A stretch of DNA of 64,000 nt from Dehalobacter sp. DCM (GTDB lineage Bacteria > Bacillota > Desulfitobacteriia > Desulfitobacteriales > Syntrophobotulaceae), in NCBI RefSeq assembly GCF_024972775.1, contig NZ_CP092282.1, forward strand, positions 3,465,001-3,529,000. Direction: 5' to 3'. This document shows positions 16,790 to 22,757 of this stretch, one piece after another (position 1 is the first letter of the stretch; each line of letters starts with the position of its first letter). The position numbers were made by a program, and so were the translations under genes. The notes under the pieces were generated by a model. That model worked only from the letters and a program-made list of their open reading frames with translations, was not told where the DNA came from and searched no databases.

Positions 16790-17854
16790 TTAGATACTGA
16801 TCTTCAGTTCAAAGTCCTCAATTGCATCCACGATCTTAATCGGTCCGGACAGGAATATCTTGTCCCCGGTGTTGGCCTCTTTGATTTGCTGGTCTGTCAT
16901 CGCGCTCGTATTCACCCCAATAGATTGCAGGTACGTTTTCTGGGCTGTTATGTCGATGTCGACGGAATTTTTCCCGCGATCCAATAACTGCTGGTTTTCC
17001 AGCGATTCATAGTACGCTCGAATCGCCGTAATGAGCAGACATTTATTATCATAGGTGTTCGGAAGTTTTCCGATATAGGCATCATTGGTGGTCTTCTTGA
17101 TATCGGCGTAGATCATATCCATGATGTCGACAAGTTTTATCTTCTTAAAGGCGGCGCCTTTGTTTGACGTCAGCGTGGTCAAACTGTTGACAGCCCTTGC
17201 GATTTTGACTTTTTCCCCGTCATTCATCAGAACCAATTTTCCGGCATCGATGGCGGTGTTGAACTCGCTAGTCGTTGAATGAGGAACATCATCAACTTCG
17301 GACAAGACTTGGAAAGTAGAACTGATGGACAGGGGATTCCCCGCGAGAATTCCGGCGATCCGGGAGCTGTAATTGGCTGTAGTATATGTCGTTCCACCAG
17401 CTACAATATTGTCGGTTGCAAAGTTAATGACACCTTCATGATCCGCAGCGGTGTTGGGTAATACCGCTTTGACACTCAGATTGAGAGTGTCTCTTAACCC
17501 TTTAACCCAGGTCGCGATGGTTGTGGCATCAGCGGAACTGATACCTGGGACGGCCAGATAGTTCCAGACGGATCCCTCCAGGTAAGTCTGGGCACTGGTA
17601 TAACTTGAAGCAGCTGTCGGAAGGATATAGACCAGCAGTTGTAACGGCGGATTCTCGCCGCCCATGAAGGCCAGCTCGATTTGTTTTTTATTCGCCGTAC
17701 TGAGATCGGATGGAATGTCACTCAGTGTTTCATAAACATGGGCGCCATTATGAACGCTGTCTTTCAGAATTAGAGCAACAATTCCGCGTTCCCCTCTTTT
17801 GATCGCCGTACTGGCGGCCTCTTGGAATAGGATATTGATTTTTGGCAATGGCAT
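16790..17854 (-). CDS. Contractile tail sheath protein (XkdK-like)
   Basis: A 354-residue sheath subunit. The start 'MPLPKINILFQEAASTAIKR' with 'GIVALILKD', the middle 'GNPLSISSTFQVLSEVDDVP' and the C-terminal 'FLSGPIKIVDAIEDFELKISI' (abridged) identify the XkdK family of Firmicute contractile tails. ATG 17854 is preceded by GAGGAGGAAA; the six upstream in-frame codons are rejected. Its presence makes this a contractile, R-type particle rather than a flexible one. Confidence 0.92.
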   Translation of the reverse strand: MPLPKINILFQEAASTAIKRGERGIVALILKDSVHNGAHVYETLSDIPSDLSTANKKQIELAFMGGENPPLQLLVYILPTAASSYTSAQTYLEGSVWNYLAVPGISSADATTIATWVKGLRDTLNLSVKAVLPNTAADHEGVINFATDNIVAGGTTYTTANYSSRIAGILAGNPLSISSTFQVLSEVDDVPHSTTSEFNTAIDAGKLVLMNDGEKVKIARAVNSLTTLTSNKGAAFKKIKLVDIMDMIYADIKKTTNDAYIGKLPNTYDNKCLLITAIRAYYESLENQQLLDRGKNSVDIDITAQKTYLQSIGVNTSAMTDQQIKEANTGDKIFLSGPIKIVDAIEDFELKISI

Positions 17855-17905
17855 GGTTGGTTTCCTCCTCAATAATAATTTGCATCGTGCATAACCCTAT
17901 TTGTT

Positions 17906-18349
17906 CTATAGATCCAATTGCATACTGAGACTTCCTGCAAGTGTTCCCTGCCCGGAAGTGTCCGGCCTGCTACCGGTGGTATCTAAATTAAAGCCCAGAT
18001 AAATTTCCTTGCCCTTCGGGCCGCCAGTGATTTGCCGGATTTTTACTTTTCTTTCCCCAACAGTGATGGTGCCGCAGCTGAACAAGTCCCGGATATTCTC
18101 GTAGACTTGATACTGCAATGCTTTGTCGGGGTTGCCGTTGGCATTTAGAGTCGCATTGAATATGACATATAAAATGATATTTCTGGCATAAAACCGTTGG
18201 TTTTTGTCGGTCTGCGTTTCTTGAATAAAGATCACAGAAAAAGAAGGTCTGTTAAAACCTTCCTGCATTTCTTCCATATAGATGGAATAGCCTGGATACC
18301 TTGTCAGAATCATATTGCTGACCGCGTCGATAATGGCTTGTATATTCGT
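17906..18349 (-). CDS. Tail terminator-like protein (DUF6838/XkdJ position), probable non-AUG start
   Basis: At least 135 residues from ATG 18313, but homologous tail terminators begin some 12 residues earlier with a helix. The frame extends upstream to ACG at 18347-18349, reading 'xNIQAIIDAVSNMILTRYPG', with GGAGG eight bases before the ACG and no ribosome-binding site before ATG 18313. I therefore place the start at ACG (147 residues). The body ('GYSIYMEEMQEGFNRPSFSV') fits proteins that cap the tail tube and sheath. In a headless particle it would close the proximal end. Confidence 0.65.
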   Translation of the reverse strand, partial: TNIQAIIDAVSNMILTRYPGYSIYMEEMQEGFNRPSFSVIFIQETQTDKNQRFYARNIILYVIFNATLNANGNPDKALQYQVYENIRDLFSCGTITVGERKVKIRQITGGPKGKEIYLGFNLDTTGSRPDTSGQGTLAGSLSMQLDL

Positions 18350-18354
18350 GTTCC

Positions 18355-18444
18355 TTACCTCCTTTCAAATTCATTGTCGCTCTTCAGTCGGCGCCCTGAT
18401 TCTGCCAACTTTTCTGCAGTCGTTCTTCTCACTGATCCAAGCAT
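18355..18444 (-). CDS. Small ORF (29 aa) ahead of the tail operon
   Basis: ATG 18444 to TAA 18355-18357 gives 29 residues ('MLGSVRRTTAEKLAESGRRL' and a basic tail). Its stop sits at the Shine-Dalgarno of the tail-terminator gene, which suggests coupling. The residue pattern resembles the C-terminal end of small head-tail connector region proteins, so it could be a remnant of deleted head genes. Weak evidence. Confidence 0.35.
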   Translation of the reverse strand: MLGSVRRTTAEKLAESGRRLKSDNEFERR

Positions 18445-18605
18445 TTTTATTGTGCACCCCGGCCCCTCCCTGCCTTCTGGATTGCATTAAACCCGCCGTC
18501 ACCGGCACACCATCGGAAACCTATAAAGAACAAAAAAAACGCCCCTGTTGAGGAAGGACGATTCGTTAGTCAATAAATTTGTTTTCAGTCAATGACCACT
18601 GTACT

Positions 18606-18670
18606 AAGCATATCCTAAATTTCTCTTAAAAATCGGCGACTATTCGGAAAATTATCGGAAAAAGTTCGGA
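18606..18670 (-). promoter_or_regulatory. Tail-operon late promoter with 11-bp-phased activator repeats
   Basis: TCGG(A/C) recurs at 18633, 18644, 18655 and 18666, each 11 bp apart. On the minus strand, 20 bp beyond the last repeat, lies ATATGCTTAGTA (ATATGCTT at 18606-18613). The same repeats, with the same 20-bp distance to ATATGCTT, occur at 20476-20529. The site precedes the whole tail operon, so it is probably the binding site of the ArpU/Xpf-like activators. Confidence 0.65.
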
Positions 18671-18673
18671 CTT

Positions 18674-19078
18674 TCAGCTCTTCATTGTTTTATCCTGATT
18701 CATGGGTGTTGAGTCATCTGTGCTCTCTCTGAGCATGGTTTGTATCAGCGCCTTTTCTTTCGCCGGCGCAACGACGTAATCATGCGCCGCTCCGGCAACC
18801 AAGGCAACCAGAAAAGCATTGATAACAGCCAGCCCAATATTTTCTGCGTTGACTACCCCCTTGATGACGATTGTCCAAATAATAATAGTCAAAGCGACAA
18901 GTACAGAGAAAGGCCGAACGATCCAGTCACCCGTTCCATTCTTAGAAATTTTTCTTCCTAATTTCTTAAGGCCGTCTTTTAAGAACGAGACAATAACATA
19001 AACTGCGATAACCATACCACCCATAGATGAAATATCCTGAAGTGTTAAAAAAGCCTGAGGTAACGTAATAGTATCCAT
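18674..19078 (-). CDS. Holin-like membrane protein
   Basis: A 134-residue protein starting at ATG 19078 behind AAGGAGGAGAAA. It has three hydrophobic segments: about 20-37 ('GGMVIAVYVIVSFL'), 58-75 ('FSVLVALTIIIWTIVI') and 85-105 ('IGLAVINAFLVALVAGAAHD'), with a charged C-terminus. This size, topology and location right after the endolysin gene fit a holin that opens the membrane for release of particles. It lies between endolysin and the tail promoter. Confidence 0.7.
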   Translation of the reverse strand: MDTITLPQAFLTLQDISSMGGMVIAVYVIVSFLKDGLKKLGRKISKNGTGDWIVRPFSVLVALTIIIWTIVIKGVVNAENIGLAVINAFLVALVAGAAHDYVVAPAKEKALIQTMLRESTDDSTPMNQDKTMKS

Positions 19079-19097
19079 TTTCTCCTCCTTATAGCAC

Positions 19098-19793
19098 CTA
19101 ATGACGTTGACAGATGGCGAGTACTTTTTGGCAAGTATCGTAGCGATCCGTACCGACGATGTTAATCGCTTGCGGTGATACTTTTGCCGTACTGCCAATA
19201 ACATAGATTCTCTCAGCACAATAGATTGATTCTGCCGACGCGTCGGCGAGGCAGGATACGGAAGCCTTTAGGTAATCGGCCAAGTAAGCGGCTGCGCGTT
19301 CATCAGGACCGGGGTTACAAAGAATCAACGTCGGGCTTATTCCCTTTTTTTCCTCACTTAGCCTTTCTATTGCACCTTTCTTGTTCTCTATGCCAAGAAA
19401 GATAGCCGGATTGATCTCATCCCTACTACCCCAGGGCACCCTGCGAACCTCAAAATGCAAATGGGGACCGCTGCTGTTTCCCGTACTGCCCATAATGCCG
19501 AGAACTGTACCTTCTTTAATCGTCTGACCATAAACTACGTTGACAGCTGCAAGGTGGGCATGGATGAGATCATAGAGGCCATTACAGGTCCGTATAATAA
19601 CATAATTTCCCCAACCTGCAGGATCAGCTCCTTTCCCCAATGCATACCTTGCTTCGATGACTGTACCGGGTACGGAAGCGTAGATCGGAGTTTCCGTCGA
19701 GGCAAGATCGATACCTGTGTGGAACCCTTTCCGATACCGCTTGTTTTTTACGCCATAGGGATAGGTCACACGTGCTGATTTTAAAGGCAACAT
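19098..19793 (-). CDS. M23 peptidase endolysin with CWB2-like C-terminus
   Basis: A 231-residue endolysin. The M23 (LytM-type) zinc site is visible as 'GFHTGIDLA' (H and D ligands) and 'GPHLHFEVR' (HxH), within residues 20-125; it cleaves peptidoglycan cross-bridges. Residues 150-231 ('GPDERAAAYLADYL', 'IYVIGSTAKVSPQAINIVGT', 'DRYDTCQKVL') look like a degenerate cell-wall-binding CWB2 repeat, the same type as in the surface protein at 59843-61378. No signal peptide, as expected for holin-dependent release. Confidence 0.85.
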   Translation of the reverse strand: MLPLKSARVTYPYGVKNKRYRKGFHTGIDLASTETPIYASVPGTVIEARYALGKGADPAGWGNYVIIRTCNGLYDLIHAHLAAVNVVYGQTIKEGTVLGIMGSTGNSSGPHLHFEVRRVPWGSRDEINPAIFLGIENKKGAIERLSEEKKGISPTLILCNPGPDERAAAYLADYLKASVSCLADASAESIYCAERIYVIGSTAKVSPQAINIVGTDRYDTCQKVLAICQRH

Positions 19794-19870
19794 CCTGTCC
19801 TATCCTCCTTTCGAAGTTTATCTTAGTTTAGTTTAGATATTGAGACCGCCACTTTCATTTATACTATATA

Positions 19871-20416
19871 CTAAACTACTTTACGCGATGTCTTGAATCT
19901 TAAGTAATCGGTTAGTTTTTGATTAATATTCTTCTTACGATATCGAATCGTCTTTTCGTCCATACCAAGTGCTAGCCCAATCTGCAGATTACTTTTTCTT
20001 TTTAACCCATAATACTGTTCGCAAATTGCCTGTTCCAGGGGATCGAGTGAATCCAGTGCAAAACAAATACCCTCCATGGAAGCTTCCAAATGCATGATTT
20101 CCATTTTGAGCTTGATTTTCTTCTCCAGTAACCCAACCAGTTCCATTTGTGATTTTTCTATTGAACGTGAAAAATCATTGTAAGCTTGCACTGTCGGATC
20201 ACTCATATGCCCGCTCGATCCACCTGCAGCCACACCATATTTTGCAACCATTCCATTTGAAGGTATCAGCTGATTAACATCACATAGTGTTTTTCTAATG
20301 TCTTCAACATGCATCTCAACCGCTTCCAACGCTCTCCGCTTGACTTGCAGTTCTTCCAGTTTTCGATAATAGCTTCGCAACGTCGCTTCCATTCCTTTCA
20401 TTGTTGTGTTATCCAT
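19871..20416 (-). CDS. ArpU/Xpf-like late transcription regulator 2
   Basis: A 181-residue protein from ATG 20416 (GGAGG upstream). N-terminal helical region, then a C-terminal helix-turn-helix: 'SLDPLEQAICEQYYGLKRKS' followed by 'NLQIGLALGMDEKTIRYRKK', the sigma-70 region-4-like module found in ArpU and PBSX Xpf late regulators. It is a paralogue of the protein at 20533-21066 with the same domain order. Its gene has its own promoter with 11-bp TCGG repeats (20476-20529) and probably reads into endolysin and holin. Confidence 0.7.
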   Translation of the reverse strand: MDNTTMKGMEATLRSYYRKLEELQVKRRALEAVEMHVEDIRKTLCDVNQLIPSNGMVAKYGVAAGGSSGHMSDPTVQAYNDFSRSIEKSQMELVGLLEKKIKLKMEIMHLEASMEGICFALDSLDPLEQAICEQYYGLKRKSNLQIGLALGMDEKTIRYRKKNINQKLTDYLRFKTSRKVV

Positions 20417-20475
20417 TTTTCCACTCCTCCCTGAAAGCCATTGTTCTATTTGTTGGTAAATAATCCCACCATAAC

Positions 20476-20529
20476 AAGCATATCTTATTTTCACGGATTA
20501 ATTCGGCAAAACACCGGGAAAAATTCGGA
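20476..20529 (-). promoter_or_regulatory. Promoter of activator 2/lysis operon with phased repeats
   Basis: TCGGC at 20503, CCGGG at 20514 and TCGGA at 20525 are spaced 11 bp. ATATGCTTGTTA follows on the minus strand with ATATGCTT at 20476-20483, 20 bp from the nearest repeat, exactly as at 18606-18670. The ATG of the downstream gene is 60 bp further on. Confidence 0.65.
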
Positions 20530-20532
20530 AAT

Positions 20533-21066
20533 CTATGACTGGGAATTAAGATGCAAATACATTGTAAGCTTCAGCATTATTTTCTTCCGTCTGTTCCTAA
20601 TCGTTTTCTCATCCATATTCAACTCCTGGCTAATTTGCATATTACTTTTTCCCTTAAGGCCATAACATCCTTCACAGATGGTCCGGTCTATCGGATCTAA
20701 TAAACTCATGGCAAAGCTTATACCTTCTATAGCCGACTCAAGATAGACGATCTGCATCTTAAGCTTGATCCTTCGTTGTCGTAATTTCACCAGCTCCTTC
20801 TCTATCCTATCTTTGGGTGGCTTAAGTGCGGGATAAGATTGAGCAGACGCTTCACAAACATAACCGGCTCCACCTAAAATTCCTCCATATACGGATATCA
20901 CATCCTTCGAAGGCACCAGTTCATTGACATCCAATAGCATTCTTCTGAGCTCACCCACATTTTTCTCAATAGTCTTAATCACAATTTCCTTGACCTGTAT
21001 TTCATCTAATTTGCGATAATAAGCCTCTAGAATATCCTCCACATCTGTACTCTGTCTGTCACTCAA
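20533..21066 (-). CDS. ArpU/Xpf-like late transcription regulator 1
   Basis: A 177-residue protein. TTG 21066 is chosen because GAGAGGTG precedes it and because the resulting N-terminus ('DILEAYYRKLDEIQVK') aligns with the paralogue's 'ATLRSYYRKLEELQVK'. The C-terminal helix-turn-helix reads 'LLDPIDRTICEGCYGLKGKS' then 'NMQISQELNMDEKTIRNRRK'. It is expressed from a consensus promoter carrying the repressor operators, so it is the first gene made on derepression and the likely activator of both TCGG-repeat promoters. Confidence 0.7.
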   Translation of the reverse strand: MSDRQSTDVEDILEAYYRKLDEIQVKEIVIKTIEKNVGELRRMLLDVNELVPSKDVISVYGGILGGAGYVCEASAQSYPALKPPKDRIEKELVKLRQRRIKLKMQIVYLESAIEGISFAMSLLDPIDRTICEGCYGLKGKSNMQISQELNMDEKTIRNRRKKIMLKLTMYLHLNSQS

Positions 21067-21105
21067 GGTATCACCTCTCTCTGCCAATATTGAATATTCC
21101 AGCCG

Positions 21106-21156
21106 CTTCATTATGAAGTTAATTATTATATTATTGCTTCATTATGAAGCTGTCAA
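21106..21156 (-). promoter_or_regulatory. Repressed promoter with two CTTCATTATGAAG operators
   Basis: On the minus strand TTGACA (21151-21156) and TAATAT (21128-21133) are 17 bp apart, an ideal vegetative promoter. The palindrome CTTCATTATGAAG occupies its spacer (21137-21149) and recurs at 21106-21118 around the start of transcription, 31 bp centre to centre. This is the textbook layout for block by a dimeric phage repressor. Confidence 0.85.
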
Positions 21157-21200
21157 TCATTTTTATGGAATATTTTGTCGTTTTATTTGCAATATTTCTA

Positions 21201-21229
21201 TTGAAATGCTACTTAACGTAGAGTATACT
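21201..21229 (+). promoter_or_regulatory. Promoter of the repressor gene
   Basis: TTGAAA (21201-21206), a 17-bp spacer and TATACT (21224-21229) lie 25 bp before the GTG start at 21254. No CTTCATTATGAAG copy overlaps it, so repressor synthesis appears not to be directly self-blocked. Confidence 0.65.
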
Positions 21230-21253
21230 GTTTTCATGGGAGGTATAAATAAC

Positions 21254-21883
21254 GTGGACTTTGGAAAAATATTAAAATACTTACGGCAGACGAAAAAAAT
21301 TACTCAAAACGAGTTAGCCCATGCTCTGGATGTCTCCCGTTCCGCTATTTCGTTATATGAACTAGGCTTACGCGAGCCTGATTTAAAATTCCTCCAGAGA
21401 GTATGTAGTTACTTTGATGTTTCAATGGATTATCTTTTTAACGAAGACCAAACGAATCACGAGAACATACCTAAGCCTTACAGCAACAAAAACCATTCCT
21501 TAGTCATGGTTCCGATCGTCGGTCGGGTTCCGGCTGGGACGCCAACGATACCCTTTGAGGATATTGAAGATTATCTGCCTGTCCCGGGTTCTTTTGTTCG
21601 CGAAGACGAAACAGTTTTTGCTCTGAAGATAAAGGGCGATTCCATGATTGATCTCGGCATTAATAACGGTGACATTGTGTTGGTTAAAAAACAGGAAACC
21701 GCTCAAAACGGCCAAACTGTTATCGCAAGGATCGACGGGGAAGAGGTCACATGCAAACGATTCTACAATATCGATAATAGAAAAGTGACACTTGAACCTG
21801 CCAACAGCAAATACCGCGCACTGGAACCCGACCATGTTGAGATCGTTGGGGTTGTATTTAAAGTTATTAAAGATGTATTCTGA
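21254..21883 (+). CDS. LexA/CI-like repressor (HTH plus S24 autopeptidase)
   Basis: A 209-residue repressor. GTG 21254 is chosen: GGGAGG is seven to twelve bases upstream. Residues 5-60 form an Xre helix-turn-helix ('ITQNELAHALDVSRSAISLY'); residues 90-209 form the S24 domain with the scissile Ala-Gly in 'VPAGTPTI', the nucleophile in 'KGDSMI' and the general-base lysine in 'VTCKRF'. Such repressors self-cleave with RecA filaments, so the locus should be SOS-inducible. It is divergent from regulator 1. Confidence 0.88.
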   Translation: MDFGKILKYLRQTKKITQNELAHALDVSRSAISLYELGLREPDLKFLQRVCSYFDVSMDYLFNEDQTNHENIPKPYSNKNHSLVMVPIVGRVPAGTPTIPFEDIEDYLPVPGSFVREDETVFALKIKGDSMIDLGINNGDIVLVKKQETAQNGQTVIARIDGEEVTCKRFYNIDNRKVTLEPANSKYRALEPDHVEIVGVVFKVIKDVF

Positions 21884-21903
21884 TAGTCATCCTGCGTAAT
21901 GTT

Positions 21904-21944
21904 AAACCCCGTATCACCTAGAATATTGGTAATACGGGGCTTTA
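21904..21944 (+). terminator. Terminator of the repressor gene
   Basis: CCCCGTAT (21907-21914) pairs with ATACGGGG (21932-21939) and is followed by CTTT. It sits 20 bp after the repressor stop. Confidence 0.75.
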
Positions 21945-22145
21945 ATATGCCAATTCATGTGAAAACCAGACATCAGCACCGTTTTTCTGAAAAAGCTATC
22001 TCCCATCGCAGCAGGACTCTTTGCCTATTCGGTAACCAGGATAATATTTATAGCGAATAATAATTCCTTTGCAGGAATTTTGATTGGTAATGTCAAAAAT
22101 AGTAGTATAAGGAAGCTATTCCATAAACTATTAGGAGCATATGAC

Positions 22146-22724
22146 ATGATGCAGAATGCCTTACTGGGTTATCAGGACTTGATTGAGACAATCATGGCTA
22201 CGTTAGATGCACGTGACTCCTATACTGCCAGCCATTCTGAAAGGGTAAGCGATACCACAGAGTGGATTTGCGAAATGTTACACCTACCGAAAAATACATC
22301 CGAGATGATCCATATCGCGGCGCATGTCCATGACATAGGAAAAATTGGAGTTCCGGATCATGTGCTGTTAAAGTCATCCACGTTAACCGACCTTGAATGG
22401 CATTTGATGAAAAAACATTCGGAAACCGGCTATCAAATCCTGAGTAAGGTTGCCGGTTTGGATAAAATAGCGCTGATTGTCAGGCACCATCATGAGCGCT
22501 GGGACGGCAAAGGATATCCGCTGGGCCTTGCCGGCAAGGATATCCCTATCGGCTCCAGAATCATTGCCCTCGCGGATTCCATCGACGCCATGTTAAGCGA
22601 CAGGAATTACCGCGAAGCCATGTCGTTAACCCAATGCAAAAGCGAAATCGAACGGAATTCAGGCGTTATGTTCGATCCCGTTATCACACGCATCCTTCTT
22701 GATAATTGGCCTGGCTTTGTTTAA
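22146..22724 (+). CDS. HD-GYP domain protein
   Basis: A 192-residue stand-alone HD-GYP domain. The motif set is complete: 'ARDSYTASHSERV' (first His), 'AAHVHDIGKIGVPDHVLLK' (HD and the IGK-PD-L motif), 'HSETGYQIL', 'RHHHERWDGKGYP' (HH and GYP) and 'IALADSIDAM'. HD-GYP proteins hydrolyse cyclic di-GMP or related dinucleotides. No sensory or receiver domain is fused. ATG 22146 follows AGGAGC; the longer TTG-initiated reading is less likely. It lies outside the tailocin. Confidence 0.88.
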   Translation: MMQNALLGYQDLIETIMATLDARDSYTASHSERVSDTTEWICEMLHLPKNTSEMIHIAAHVHDIGKIGVPDHVLLKSSTLTDLEWHLMKKHSETGYQILSKVAGLDKIALIVRHHHERWDGKGYPLGLAGKDIPIGSRIIALADSIDAMLSDRNYREAMSLTQCKSEIERNSGVMFDPVITRILLDNWPGFV

Positions 22725-22757
22725 AATCCATTGATAGCTGCACACTGCCGTACCCCA

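Noticed and set aside
6415-21883. Intact prophage
   Set aside because: No terminase, portal, capsid, protease, integrase, replication gene or att-like repeats were found within the bounded locus.
22080-22145. TTG start 22 codons upstream for the HD-GYP gene
   Set aside because: AGGA is too close to the TTG, while AGGAGC is well placed for ATG 22146, where family similarity begins.
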